Assembly (NCBI GenBank): GCA_963730555.1 | Contig: CAVSSS010000009.1 | Location: 124,001 to 188,000 of the forward strand | Length of the DNA: 64,000 nucleotides | Reading direction: 5' to 3' | DNA from: Roseiarcus sp963730555 | GTDB taxonomy: Bacteria; Pseudomonadota; Alphaproteobacteria; Rhizobiales; Beijerinckiaceae | In this document: positions 29,901 through 38,893 of the stretch, piece by piece | Position numbering within the stretch: position 1 is the first letter of the stretch | How the letters are laid out: each line of letters begins with the position of its first letter | Notes under the pieces: model-generated | What the model saw: only the letters and a program-made list of their open reading frames with translations | Database searches by the model: none | Told to the model about the DNA's origin: nothing | Made by a program: the position numbers and the translations under genes

Positions 29901-30775
29901 CTTTCGACATCCGGCCGACGGCGAAACTCGCCGCGGGTGCGCCGGTTGACGAGCTGATGATCGATTGGGGAAACACACCGCGCGGCAGCAGCGCGAGACT
30001 ATATTTACCGAGCGTCGGAGCCGCAGCGGTGCTGGACCTCGCCGCAGAGATGTATCCAACGCACAGGCTGCGACAGGTCAATTCCTCCACCCTGCAATGC
30101 CCGACAGGTGGGGCCACCTGGGTGCCGGTGCCTCAGGGAGGGGGCAGCAACTTTGCGGCGCTGCTGACGGTTGATCTTCCGGCAACGGTTCGCAAGGCTC
30201 AAGCCTTCACCATTGTCGTCCGGCAGGTCACCAGCGACACCGGAGCGCGGCAGCTCGATCGCCGCAGCGCAAGCGCCGCCACCGCCACGCGGCGTGTTCT
30301 GGGGACGTTTCAGCTGACCATTCCTGTCAGCACCGAAGAGGCGTTGCTCGAGCCCGAAGAACGGCTGCTCTCGATCATGCGCTGGATCGAGGAGGGGATA
30401 CCCACCAATGACCGGTGGTCGCGGGTGGTCGCCCGATATGTCGCGCAGATCGCGGACCGGGTGCAGGGTTTCGGCGGCGATCCCGGGCAAATTCTGTCAT
30501 CGCCGACCGGAGATGAAATCCCGAAGCATCGTCATCGGGAGCCCAAACCTGAGAAACGCATTGTTTTCACGGGCAAGATCGCGGGTCTCGTCTTCGATCG
30601 CTTCGGCGACTTCGAAGGTTTTCTGCTGGACAGCGAGGACGGCGAACGGGCCTTTTATAGCGGCGAGCGCGAAATCGAGGAACTGGCCGAACGCGCGTTG
30701 CGTGAGCGGCTGCGCGTCACCGTGCGCGTGGACCGCGACGAACCGCACCGGCCCTTGTCAATCATCATACGCTAG
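26909..30775 (+). CDS. S53 family (sedolisin) peptidase with long C-terminal region
   Basis: 1288 residues, about twice the usual length. Residues 1-160 are a pro-kumamolisin-type prodomain. The catalytic domain (about 180-610) has Glu262 and Asp266 in SEVLLD, Asp355/356 in SASGDDGS and Ser471 in GGTSAVAP, the Ser-Glu-Asp set of sedolisins. The calcium-site region near the C-terminal end of the domain (WDACTGLGVINGG) is present. About 680 further residues carry beta-rich domains, including VRYQSNVASSKVRAFFRLY and GQHQCLIAEISYDADP. The last 80 form a small domain beginning RIVFTGKIAGLVFDRFGDF. GGAGGGACCG precedes the ATG at 26909. No signal peptide is evident, so the export route is unclear. 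Such enzymes cut proteins at acid pH. Confidence 0.85.
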   Translation: MAEIPENYRVLDGSELSLPRGARRIGPVDPGETITVSVCIRRRLDGPPLPDHNHWQATPPRKRTFLSSEEFASRHGAAQPDLDAVLGFARSHGLEVPEITVVGRTVVLSGTIEQVNNSFHVTLNHYQSDAGPFRSHEGPIHVPNELADVIVAVFGLNTWTEGRHNNGGDPSGATVLTPQTVAQLYNFPATPPDASGAVIGVIEFSSSMLGIGDGPCGWNPTDVNDTLFFWSGINKSFTPEDVPVTGTNNVGDKFNPHEPDSEVLLDICVAEAIAPGARVRVYWGSDTTSANDWLKVLNYILAESPANLPHALSNSWVLAAGDDALGMSNAQVKELSSKFQSLAALGVTVFSASGDDGSRCLLTDGNAHVQYPASDQWVTSCGGTTISTSPSFVEWVLNDTNPNTGRPFATGGGVSAIFPIPPWQQLVSVPPSINPGNAIGRGVPDVAGNASVTSGYNLTLYGNQIQNGGTSAVAPLYAGLAALLFTRLGSRIGFLNPTLYSFGDAVCRDINDQLFPGSPQTNGVLAYSDPNTGKSWPATKGYPSGPGWDACTGLGVINGGALLAALQGVFAKNLQFILDRTEFGEAEVSATLTSASPGVIPNAFYVVVDGFSATDLGIAPSDLYPSPPSVAPVFSASVSGMSIAATALLAVDVSLPPKIPQRFTWVCSANFKTDLSAFNPTPPPPIPVTLTAKIQGVSDSATVDLVAQADPYELDGAVSWLSTDLRVFQMASGSSLPGLPAVTLKNTGDPQTDAPTFIKAVIDGLNGNSAPPNAFDQISTDEQVSGVTLDWNPSSPVYNFAVARVRYQSNVASSKVRAFFRLYRAATTSTAYEPQTYAAVSNSGVSMSGLIPVFGVDGGGDLVAIPCFADQRVTPGTSLSTQTDDKNVLLNGIQPAPGNGVAYVYFGCWLDINQAMTGAVPKSPVPAESANPWANGSQSVLAAITGQHQCLIAEISYDADPVQDGETPASSDKLAQRNLAVVQSANPGNPASHRIPHTFDIRPTAKLAAGAPVDELMIDWGNTPRGSSARLYLPSVGAAAVLDLAAEMYPTHRLRQVNSSTLQCPTGGATWVPVPQGGGSNFAALLTVDLPATVRKAQAFTIVVRQVTSDTGARQLDRRSASAATATRRVLGTFQLTIPVSTEEALLEPEERLLSIMRWIEEGIPTNDRWSRVVARYVAQIADRVQGFGGDPGQILSSPTGDEIPKHRHREPKPEKRIVFTGKIAGLVFDRFGDFEGFLLDSEDGERAFYSGEREIEELAERALRERLRVTVRVDRDEPHRPLSIIIR

Positions 30776-31378
30776 TCTAGCCATTCCGCGCGGCCTCGAA
30801 CCGACGAACCGTTTGGGTGCCGATGATGGGCGCGGCCCGCGACCTGCCCGGCGACGCCGTCCGAGAAAGCCGTCGGAAGGCTCTCTCGACGACCTTGTTC
30901 GCCTTGCCAGCGTCACCATGCAGGCCTGAGGCATCCGGCCCCGAACAACCAGACGACCGCTATTCACGTAACCGTCGCGTTCCCCAGACGTCCGCAATCT
31001 GGCGCAATCTTGCGCAGAGCGGACGGCCGGTGTCGACGTTAACCGGACATTGCGGATCGCGGCCGTGGACGTCGCAGTTGGTGAAGGTTTTCGGATGCCG
31101 TTTGGCGTACGAAAACCGCCCAAGCACGAACCCGCGGGGCTGCGTCAACGATCTATGGGGATTTCGGCTTTTTGCCGAGGGCGATGATGGCGACGGGGGT
31201 CGGCGATCACGCCGAGGAGGATGCAGCGAGCGAGATTTTGCGCGCGGCGTCCGGTGGAATCGTTGCTTGCCGCCGGCGATGTTCACGCCATCGGTCAAGG
31301 TCCTGGCGAAAGGCGCGCGGATGGCGGTCGCCGGAACAATGGGCGTTGCGGCGAGAGGAGATTGTTTGCCGTGCCGGG
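30776..31378. other. Left arm of the IS91-type module, no intact gene
   Basis: 600 bp after the S53 gene. Open frames on both strands are shadows or low-complexity Arg/Pro-rich readings. It probably contains one terminus of the IS91-type element, but I could not place it. Confidence 0.4.
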
Positions 31379-32585
31379 TCACGACGACGTCCTGGTTGCT
31401 GTGCGAGCGCGGGGCGGCGCGCGCGGCTGCGTCCAGCGCTCGAAGGTCTCGATGATGCGCATGCGCCCGCCGCAGCAGGGGCAAGGCGAGCGCCATTCGA
31501 TGGGTTCGGGCGCTTCGACTGGCTTGGCCGCTGGCGGCGCCACGGCGAGGAGTTCTCGGGCGCGCGCTATCTCGGCCTTGCGCGCGGAACTTGCGAGCAA
31601 GCCGTAGTGACGAATGCGGTGGAAGCCCTGTGGCAAGACATGGAGCAAGAAGCGCCGAATGAACTCGTGCGAGGCGAGCGTCATGACGCGCTGCCGCTCC
31701 GAACCCTCGCGGCGGTAGTCTTTGTAGCGGAAGGTGACGCCGCTCTGGTCGTAGGCGTAGGCGATCAGACGTTGATTGGAGATGGCGACGCGGTGGGTGT
31801 AGCGCGAGAGATAGGCGAGCACGCTCTCGGGGCCGCCGAACGGCGACTTTGCGTAGACCACCCACCGCTTCTTCCTGAGCGGCGCGAGATGACGCAGCAA
31901 GCGGCGAGGGTCGGCCAGATCCGCCTGGTCGCCGAAGAAGACGAGCCTGCCGGCCTCGTGCAACGCGATCAGTCGGCTCAGGAACTGGCGGCGGAAGAGC
32001 GCGCCCAGCACGCGGACAGGCAAGAGGAAGGCTGGGCGCGACGATACCCACCGCCGCCCATCGAACGATACGCCGCCGCCCGGCACGATCATGTGGACAT
32101 GCGGATGATGCGTCATCGCCGAGCCCCAGGTGTGGAGCACGGCGGTGATCCCGATGCGAGCGCCCAAATGCCTTGGGTCCGCCGCGATCGTCATCATCGT
32201 CTCCGACGCCACGCGGAACAGGAGGTCGTAGACGACCGCCTTGTTCCGCCAGGCGATCTCGCCGATCTCGGCCGGCAGCGTGAAAACGACGTGGAAATAG
32301 CCGACCGGCAACAGATCGGCCTCGCGCTCGGCGAGACCAAACTCGCGCGGCGGCCCCTTGGCATCGGGGACAATGCCGGTTGCGACAGGAGTTGTAGGCG
32401 ACGCGAAGATAGCCGCACTCGTCGCAGCCATCGACATGGCCGCCGAGCGCCGCCGTCCGGCAGTTCTCGATCGCCGACATGACCTTGAGCTGGGTAAGGC
32501 TCAGGTGACCGGCCTGAGCGGCCCGGTAGCCGGCCCCTTCCGCTCGGAAGATATCGGCGACCTCAAGCGAGGCGCGCAGGCGGGT
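31379..32585 (-). pseudogene. IS91-family transposase, frameshifted
   Basis: The N-terminal part is in one frame: HLSLTQLKVMSAIENCRTAA, then the zinc finger CDECGYLRVAYNSCRNRHCP and RCQGAAAR. The rest is in another, from READLLPVGYFHVVFTLPAE. The HUH motif THHPHVHMIVPGGG and the end YGLLASSARKAE lie in the second frame. The switch falls near 32340-32355. No start codon is evident in the first frame, which follows the recombinase stop directly. Rolling-circle transposition is therefore unlikely now. Confidence 0.82.
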
Positions 32586-33490
32586 TCAGCCGCTGTGCTC
32601 CTCTCCTTGCATCAGCGTCGCCAAACGTTCGAGAGGACTGGTCACCGAGCGGATCGTCTTGGTCGCGACGCGGGCATAGAGCGCGGTCGTGTCCAGTTTG
32701 CTGTGCCCCATCAGGACCTGGATCACGCGGATATCGACATCCTGTTCCAGCAGATGGGTGGCGAAGCTGTGACGCAGCGTATGGGGCGACACCCGCTTCC
32801 TGATCCCAGCCGCTTCAGCCGCCTCATGCATCGCGCGGTTGATCTGCCGGGTTGAGATCGGGTCGCCGTGCGGTCGCCCGGGGAACAGCCAACCATGCGG
32901 CAGCATCACGCCGCGTCGTTTGCCTTCTTTCCACCATAGCCGCAACACCGTGAGGAGTTGCGGGGAAAGCATGGCGTTGCGGTCCTTGCGCCCCTTGCCT
33001 TGTTCGATACGGATCAGCATCCGCTCGCTGTCGATGTCATCGACCTTGAGGCTGGCCATTTCGGACACACGCAGGCCTGCGCCATAGGCGGCCCCGAGTA
33101 TGGCCTTGTACTTGGGGCCTGGCGCGGATTCGAGGAGCCGGCCGACTTCCTCGACGCTCAGCACCTCCGGGAGCTTGCGCGGATAGCGCGCCAAGACCAA
33201 GCGCCGCGAAAGATCCGGCCGGTCGAGCGTCATGGTGAAGAAGAAGCGCAACGCCGACACGGAGCAGTTGATGGTGGGCGGCTGCACTCCGCTTTCGCGT
33301 TGATGCACCTGAAACCGGCGAACATCCTCGGCGGTCGCCGTATCCGGCGCCCGTCCAAGGAAGGTGGGAAGTCGCGCACAAAGCAAATGTAGTTGCGCTG
33401 CGTATCGGATCGCAGGCCGCGCATCGCCATGTCTTCGAGCATGCGTTGGCGCAGAGCGCTGACAGGGCGTTCGACAGAGGAAACAGACAT
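32586..33490 (-). pseudogene. Tyrosine recombinase (phage integrase family), frameshifted
   Basis: The N-terminus MSVSSVERPVSALRQRMLED with DTQRNYICFVRDF is in one frame from 33490. From about 33360 the homology moves to another frame (AEDVRRFQVHQRESG onward). The catalytic residues are kept: Arg in GLRVSEMASL, HTLRHSFATHLL, GHS and Tyr in TTALYARV. With one base restored it would be a normal ~300-residue Xer-like enzyme. It is the companion gene of the IS91-type transposase, not the island integrase. Confidence 0.8.
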
Positions 33491-33824
33491 CGGGAGTTCC
33501 TTTCATGATGAAGGGAACTCCATGCTCAAGCCGCGACCGCGCATCGCTCAAGACTCTACGAAAAATGCACTACCGTGCCCGCAGTGGCAATCCCGCGAAG
33601 CGGGTTCGTGCTCGGGCGGATAGTGCGGGTGGCCGAACGGCAGTAAACCGGCGGACAGGAGGCGTTCCCACGCGACGCCGAAAGCCCGGACTCCGCCCGA
33701 AGCGGGCCTTGATAGGCACCAGCAGAACATCGCGGAGTGCGACGCTAAACTGGCGCTTAAACCGACTGGATCGACCCGCCCCGGCGCCCGCGCGGGGGTC
33801 TCCCCCCGCCGGGACCGTTAATCG
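33491..33824. other. Spacer between IS91 module and RiPP operon
   Basis: 334 bp with no supportable gene. It holds the downstream side of the RiPP operon. I see no convincing terminator. Confidence 0.4.
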
Positions 33825-34577
33825 TCAGCGGCAGCCGCGGGCGCCGAGCGCAATCGCGTAAATGACTGCGCTTCGCCTGCCGTCAAGCTGCAGGCTCGCA
33901 TTGACCTTCGCGTCTGAGTAGCCTCCGAGACAGACGCTCGCGAGTCCCCGGCTGTTTGTCGCCAGACACAGATTTTGCGCCACGTGACCTGCCTCGATCA
34001 GACAGTAGCGATAGCCGCGCGGGCCATATTTGGACAATGTTCTTTTGAATTCAGCGGCGATGAGCACCACGGCGCCAGCGTCATGCACAAAGGTCTGCCC
34101 GAACATGAGGGGCGCAAGGTCGCTCGGCGCTGGGCCGCGACCGAGCAGGTCCAGCGCATGATCGACCGGGCGATAGCGATATAGGCCAGATGGAAGGTCG
34201 AGCACGCGGCCCACGCTGACGTACAGCCGCAGCGGATAAAGGCCACCCGCCGACGGCGCTAGACGCCTGAAAACCTCGCGGCCGTCGCCCAGATCGTAAA
34301 GGCTTCCCAACCCGTAACCCAGGCCGAGCGCATCAGACAGGTCTCGCAAAGGTATCGGCTCGAGGGCGAATTCGCGTCCGGATCGACGGCGGAGAAACGC
34401 CTCAGCAAGCGGGCCTGCCCGGTCGACGGGCGGCAGAACGACATCCGGCGGAGCGTCGGGAATCGGCCCGCTGAGCCGGCCCGTCCCCGACGCTATGAAC
34501 GACGGATCGCTCGAGCGGGGCTCAGAGTTCAGGTGGTAGAGGATCGGCAGCGTCCACGGATCGCTTGCTTTCAGCAT
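33825..34577 (-). CDS. SagB-type FMN-dependent azoline dehydrogenase
   Basis: 250 residues of the nitroreductase-like SagB/McbC family. In azole-containing peptide pathways this enzyme oxidises azolines to azoles with FMN. Family landmarks: FLRRRSGREFALEPIPLRDL (about 62-81), APSAGGLYPLRLYV (about 107-120), SGLYRYRPVDHAL, and near the C-terminus AGHVAQNLCLATNSRGLASV with GGYSD. It is the last gene of the operon. Its ATG lies inside the YcaO stop region (ATGCTGA, 7-nt overlap), so the two are probably translated together. Length is normal for the family and the gene is intact. Confidence 0.92.
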   Translation of the reverse strand: MLKASDPWTLPILYHLNSEPRSSDPSFIASGTGRLSGPIPDAPPDVVLPPVDRAGPLAEAFLRRRSGREFALEPIPLRDLSDALGLGYGLGSLYDLGDGREVFRRLAPSAGGLYPLRLYVSVGRVLDLPSGLYRYRPVDHALDLLGRGPAPSDLAPLMFGQTFVHDAGAVVLIAAEFKRTLSKYGPRGYRYCLIEAGHVAQNLCLATNSRGLASVCLGGYSDAKVNASLQLDGRRSAVIYAIALGARGCR

Positions 34578-35875
34578 CGGTCAGGCCATCGGATGCGGAC
34601 AGCGGTTGAGTTCGGATTTATTACGAATTGATTGTGCATATTTGAGCTTGCTCGGAAGCTCGAACAAACGGCGCCCCCGAGCCGCTCCATGCCAAAGCCA
34701 AAATGGATGGGTTGCAGGCCTGTCGCGATGGTCCGGACGACGCGAATGGGAAAAGCAGCCACGTCCGGCGTTGTGAGGTCCGCATAGGCGATCCGGCAGC
34801 CGGCCGCCCTCAACGCAGACACGCAAAGCGCCAGACCGGCCGCCATCGAGTCGGTCGCGTGATTGACAAGACCGGCCATCGGAATGACACGCCGGGGTGT
34901 CATCAGAAAATCGATCTCTCCCAGACTTGCCGGAGAAGCGAAAAACGTGCTGTGATCTCGGATTGTCCGCACGTCGCCGTATTCGGCCGGGAAGCCTGAC
35001 GCCGACGCGATGTGCCGGACGACCGCGGGCCGCAGTTGCGAGATCTCAAACAGCGCCTTCGCGGCGGCACGCTCCGGGTCGAGATCGCATCCGAAGCCGA
35101 CAACACAGGCGGGCGGCCGATCCCGATCGATAGCCAGTGCCATCACCGCGTGAAGCGGCAGGTCGGTGACGAGTGCGACCAGCGCGGTCGCGATCCCGAA
35201 TTGTCGATAGTGGCGGCAGATCGCAGCCACGGGACCGCGCGTTCCGGGGTCGATGTGATCGACAGGCAGGCGATTGAGCCACGTGATCAGGAACGCGTCG
35301 CGTTCGGCGAGCTCGCACAATCCGGCCAGAACCGCGGAATCGAGATCGGGACCGGCCGCGAGCCCGTTCGAAGTCGAAGGACAGAAGTGCTCGTTCGGGC
35401 TGCTGCCGCTAGTGCTCAGATAGGTCAGCACCTCGGGAAGCCAGACGGGGGCGCCATCCGGCAGTTCGACCCCGAGTGTCCAATTGATTAGAAAGTCATC
35501 GGCGAACCGACTGAATGGAACGGAGCCGTTGCTGTACTGGCTCTCGGAATACAACACGCACTCCGCTGGGCCGATTGCCGTAGGACGAAGATCGTAGAGC
35601 GAAGCGCGTTGCGTCTTCGCCAACCCGGTATGCGCCGCGCAGTATCGCTCGATCGCCTCGCCGATAGCCCCGCCTTTCGCTGCCGCATCCGTCAGGCCCT
35701 TGCCGATCGCCTCTCTGTCAGCGGGCTCTCCGGACCTGAAATCGAAATTCGAGAGAACGGCGTGATAGAGGATCGGAGGCTCGGGCTCGTCGTCGCCGCG
35801 CGCAATCCGTTGCAGCGATCGGATGATCCCGACCTTGCCGTCCACTAGCGGCGCCAGGCCGTCAATTTGAGACAC
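34571..35875 (-). CDS. YcaO cyclodehydratase (TOMM D-protein)
   Basis: 434 residues. YcaO proteins use ATP to turn Cys, Ser or Thr of a precursor peptide into azoline rings, with a C-protein as partner. ATP/Mg-site landmarks: GLTDAAAKGGAIGEAIERYC (about 75-94) and NGLAAGPDLDSAVLAGLCEL followed by AERDAF (about 170-195). The C-terminus ends RIRWPDRC, without the PxPxP tail common in azoline-forming members. The GTG start at 35875 was chosen because GAGG lies 6 nt before it and the longer frame is Ser/Arg-rich shadow of the upstream gene; it overlaps that gene by 14 nt. The gene is intact. Confidence 0.9.
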   Translation of the reverse strand: MSQIDGLAPLVDGKVGIIRSLQRIARGDDEPEPPILYHAVLSNFDFRSGEPADREAIGKGLTDAAAKGGAIGEAIERYCAAHTGLAKTQRASLYDLRPTAIGPAECVLYSESQYSNGSVPFSRFADDFLINWTLGVELPDGAPVWLPEVLTYLSTSGSSPNEHFCPSTSNGLAAGPDLDSAVLAGLCELAERDAFLITWLNRLPVDHIDPGTRGPVAAICRHYRQFGIATALVALVTDLPLHAVMALAIDRDRPPACVVGFGCDLDPERAAAKALFEISQLRPAVVRHIASASGFPAEYGDVRTIRDHSTFFASPASLGEIDFLMTPRRVIPMAGLVNHATDSMAAGLALCVSALRAAGCRIAYADLTTPDVAAFPIRVVRTIATGLQPIHFGFGMERLGGAVCSSFRASSNMHNQFVINPNSTAVRIRWPDRC

Positions 35876-37010
35876 TTGGCGCCTCGTCCGGAGCGTCCGC
35901 GATCGACTGGAAACAGGTCGGGCACCACGGCTTACGTAAAATATGATGCGTCGACGTCGACAAATTCGCGAGGTCGATGACGAAGAGGCGTCCCCGGAGG
36001 GTCGAGGGCAGAATGCCCGAAAGCTCTTTGATGACCTCGAGCGCGAGCAATTGGCCACAGATAACAGGGCCGCAAGTTAGGTTCTCGTGCAGGCTGCTAT
36101 CGTCGCGCTTGCGACGGTCATGATAGGCGTGAAACCTGAGCGCCTCCTCCGGCCTTTGCGATGAAGCAATGAGCCGCATCTGGTAGCACATGAAACAGGG
36201 GGTCTCGCCCGGGACCACGAGGGGACCAACTTTGACCTCGAGACCGGCCGCTTCGCCGGAGATCCATCGATATCGGAGATCTTGGCAGACGCGATTGAGC
36301 TTGTACGCGAGAGAAATCTCGCCTTCGTCCAGGCAGTTGACCACGAAATCGCAATTGATGATCGCATCCCGCACGGCTGCGTCGTCGAGTAGCGCTTGGT
36401 CAAACCACTTGGCGCGCACGGACGGAGCGACGGCGGAAAGCCGATGCGCGAGCGCCCGCGTCCTCGGTCTGCCGACATCATCACTCCTGTAGAACGGCGC
36501 GAGGTACGGATCCGCCGGCTGAACGACCGCAGGATCAAAACCGCGGATCTCTCCCACGCCGCTGGCAGCGAGGGCGACGGCTGCAGAGGCCCCGGCGCTT
36601 CCCAGGCCGAACACCGCCACGGTTGAGGAGGACAGGCTCTTCTGAGCCTCGATGGAATTGCTGGCGGCGGATCGGAAAAGGCTCAACTGGGGTTCGATCC
36701 TCGACGCGTCTTCCAACGACTCGGACGCGTCGATGATGACTCCATTGTCCGCCAGCAGAGACACGGCCTCTGACAGATCGTCCCGCGTAAAGCTTTCGGC
36801 GACAAGATCGGCGATCTCGTCGGACAACCGGGCGCCGTCCAGGTACGGGATGACCTCTTCTCGAAATTCGCGAAAGAAACGTCCCTTCACCCGAACTCGG
36901 CGAAGGCTGGAGGCGAACACCAGCGCCTCTTCGCCTTCGACCTCCGGCGGCTCAAACAGTACATGATAGCTGCGCGGCAGCATTGGCCGTCGCGGCAGTG
37001 ACCTCGCCAT
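35862..37010 (-). CDS. E1/ThiF-like TOMM C-protein with N-terminal peptide-binding domain
   Basis: 382 residues. The N-terminal ~100 (SYHVLFEPPEVEGEEALVF to LLADNGVIIDA) have the winged-helix shape of an RRE leader-binding domain. A ThiF/E1-type Rossmann fold follows, with VAVFGLGSAGASAAVALAAS (about 130-149) and GFDPAVVQPAD. Four cysteines, CFMC (about 268-271) and CPTC near the C-terminus, should bind structural zinc. Such proteins hold the precursor leader and activate YcaO. GGGAGG lies 7 nt before the ATG. It overlaps both neighbours (59 nt with the radical SAM gene, 14 nt with ycaO). Confidence 0.9.
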   Translation of the reverse strand: MARSLPRRPMLPRSYHVLFEPPEVEGEEALVFASSLRRVRVKGRFFREFREEVIPYLDGARLSDEIADLVAESFTRDDLSEAVSLLADNGVIIDASESLEDASRIEPQLSLFRSAASNSIEAQKSLSSSTVAVFGLGSAGASAAVALAASGVGEIRGFDPAVVQPADPYLAPFYRSDDVGRPRTRALAHRLSAVAPSVRAKWFDQALLDDAAVRDAIINCDFVVNCLDEGEISLAYKLNRVCQDLRYRWISGEAAGLEVKVGPLVVPGETPCFMCYQMRLIASSQRPEEALRFHAYHDRRKRDDSSLHENLTCGPVICGQLLALEVIKELSGILPSTLRGRLFVIDLANLSTSTHHILRKPWCPTCFQSIADAPDEAPSVSN

Positions 37011-38862
37011 TGGAGCCCTCCCATGAGCCTGGGCGGCCTCTCATCACCGCGAGGCTTAGCAGCTGTCCATTTCTCGAAAGAACCAGCTTGTCCTCGATCA
37101 ACTCCGCGATGGCGCGATCAAGTTCGTCGGCGGGAGCGTCCGACAACAACCGCTGCACTGTCGAGCGCGCCTGCGCCCGGTCGCAGGCAGTATGGACATG
37201 CGCTGCGACGCCCGTCAGTCGATGCTCGCTTTTCGTGGCGCAGTTTCGGGTGTCTACGATATACCACTCATCGGGAGCAACCCACGTAGCGTCCAGGACA
37301 GGCGCGCCTGCGGGGCGTGCGTGAGCGGCCTTCCAATCCTCTGCGGCGAGGCTGAGCGCGCCCATATAATCGTCCGGATCGCGTCCGTCCGGGTATTCGA
37401 AGTCAAAAAAGTAGGCCAGGCGCGATAGAACGCGACGTCCAAACGGATAGACGTAGTAATAGGCGGCGTTCGGGCGAACGTGGCGCAGGTCCATTTCCGA
37501 CGCTCGAGCAAAGAGCGGGCTGAAACGGTCGAGCCGGATTCGAGCGGATCCGGTCGGCGGCGGCAGGTGAACGAGCATCGGGACCATCTGGGCAACGGCC
37601 GAATACTCGTCGGGACTTTCTCCTGGGAACCCGCCGATCAGGTTCCACAGGGGCTGGACCCCGAATTCGAGACACCACCGAAGAAGCTGGATATTCTGAA
37701 AGCCGGTGCATCCCTTTCGCATCAACGCCAGCACTTCGTCGCTGAAGCTCTCGATGCCCGGCTGAATTCTTTTCACGCCCACCCGCGCCAAAGCGGCCAC
37801 TTGGTCACGTCGAAGGTTTGCTTTGACTTCGTAAAACATCTCTAGGTCGAGACGCGCGTCCTCAAGCTTCGGCAGCATTGTTCCGAAGTATCTCATATCC
37901 AAAATATTGTCTACGAAATCGACTCGCTTCATCCTGTGACGGTTCGACAACGCCGTGATTTCCTCGACGGCGCGCTCAGGGGACTTGCTGCGGAATTGCA
38001 TCGTCTTGCCATTCAACCCGCAGAACGTGCAATGATGTTTGGCGCCCCACCAACATCCCCGCGACGTCTCGACAAGGAGCGTGGGGCGCAAAGCCCGCCC
38101 CAGCGTCGAACGCTCCAGTCTTTCGAAGTAATCGACATAATCCGGCATCGGCAGCGCATCGAGGTCGACGACCAGCTCTGGGGGCTGGTTGGGAACCTGG
38201 TCGTATCGGCCGATAAATCCGGGGCCGCCACGCCTATCTCCTTGCCGGAAGAACCGGGCAAGAAAATCAGGAAAAGCAATGTCGCCCTCTCGAGTGCAAA
38301 CATAGTCGATGAAAGAGAAACTCCGCAGGAGTTCCTCGCCCATCTCGCCCTCGCAGTTTGCACCACCGAAGACAATCTTGGCCCGACTTCCAAGTTCCCT
38401 GAGGCGCTTCGCGACCGCCAAGGAAGCGCAGGTCTGATGGAAGGTCGTTGTGAAGCCGACGACCCGCGGGGTCTCGTGAAGAACCATTTGGGCGCAGCGC
38501 TCTACGAACTGGCGGCGCAACTTCCTCGCTTCGACAACCTGGGAGATGATCCCTGGCGGTGCATGCTTGACGAGAACCTTGTTTATGTATTCCTGTTCGG
38601 GCGGCAAATCGAAAAGCAGATCGGCGAAGAACCATTCCCCGACCAGCGATTCTGTGGGCACAAGGATGGAGATCTGTCCATACAGCTCGTGCCCGATCTC
38701 CTCGGCAAGGTCGAAGTTGCAATAGAGAATTCTTGAGGACACGCCGAGCCGCTTGGCGGCCGCCTGCAACAGGCTCACCCCGATTGCCGGTCGGTCGACA
38801 TCAGCAAAAGGCATTACCACAAGGGCGACATCCAAGGATGTCACCCCAGGATGCGAGTTCAT
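36952..38862 (-). CDS. RiPP maturation radical SAM protein 1 family enzyme
   Basis: 636 residues. The N-terminal ~200 resemble a B12-binding fold (LDVALVVMPFADVDRPAIG, then IVFGGANCEGEMGEELLRSF), but I see no DxHxxG, so cobalamin binding is uncertain. The radical SAM core has the wide cluster motif C270-x7-C278-x2-C281 in SRGCWWGAKHHCTFCGL, the signature of the RiPP maturation radical SAM protein 1 family. A long C-terminal part (about 490-636) follows. The enzyme should modify the precursor encoded just upstream, for example by C-methylation or another radical step. The start at 38862 leaves 31 nt after the precursor; an upstream ATG at 38934 would overlap the precursor gene. Confidence 0.9.
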   Translation of the reverse strand: MNSHPGVTSLDVALVVMPFADVDRPAIGVSLLQAAAKRLGVSSRILYCNFDLAEEIGHELYGQISILVPTESLVGEWFFADLLFDLPPEQEYINKVLVKHAPPGIISQVVEARKLRRQFVERCAQMVLHETPRVVGFTTTFHQTCASLAVAKRLRELGSRAKIVFGGANCEGEMGEELLRSFSFIDYVCTREGDIAFPDFLARFFRQGDRRGGPGFIGRYDQVPNQPPELVVDLDALPMPDYVDYFERLERSTLGRALRPTLLVETSRGCWWGAKHHCTFCGLNGKTMQFRSKSPERAVEEITALSNRHRMKRVDFVDNILDMRYFGTMLPKLEDARLDLEMFYEVKANLRRDQVAALARVGVKRIQPGIESFSDEVLALMRKGCTGFQNIQLLRWCLEFGVQPLWNLIGGFPGESPDEYSAVAQMVPMLVHLPPPTGSARIRLDRFSPLFARASEMDLRHVRPNAAYYYVYPFGRRVLSRLAYFFDFEYPDGRDPDDYMGALSLAAEDWKAAHARPAGAPVLDATWVAPDEWYIVDTRNCATKSEHRLTGVAAHVHTACDRAQARSTVQRLLSDAPADELDRAIAELIEDKLVLSRNGQLLSLAVMRGRPGSWEGSNGEVTAATANAAAQLSCTV

Positions 38863-38893
38863 ATGAGCCGGCCGTTCCTCTCGGAACGATGGA

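Larger units (their letters stand above)
31379..33490 (-). mobile_element. IS91-family module with tyrosine recombinase
   Basis: A tyrosine recombinase gene is followed directly by an IS91-type (Y2, rolling-circle) transposase gene, an arrangement known for a group of IS91 relatives. Both genes are frameshifted, so the module is probably immobile. Its outer ends are not resolved; it lies between the S53 gene and the RiPP operon. Confidence 0.7.

Noticed and set aside
30960..32480. 506-residue minus-strand frame as one protein
   Set aside because: Only its first ~46 residues match IS91 transposase; the rest is Arg/Pro-rich out-of-frame reading.
32586..33490. XerC-like gene as the integrase of island 2
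   Set aside because: It sits directly in front of an IS91-type transposase, far from both att copies, so it belongs to that module.
36077..36538. 153-residue minus-strand frame
   Set aside because: It is a Ser/Arg-rich shadow of the ThiF-like gene.
37936..38736. 266-residue plus-strand frame
   Set aside because: It is antisense to the radical SAM gene and lacks any recognisable motif.
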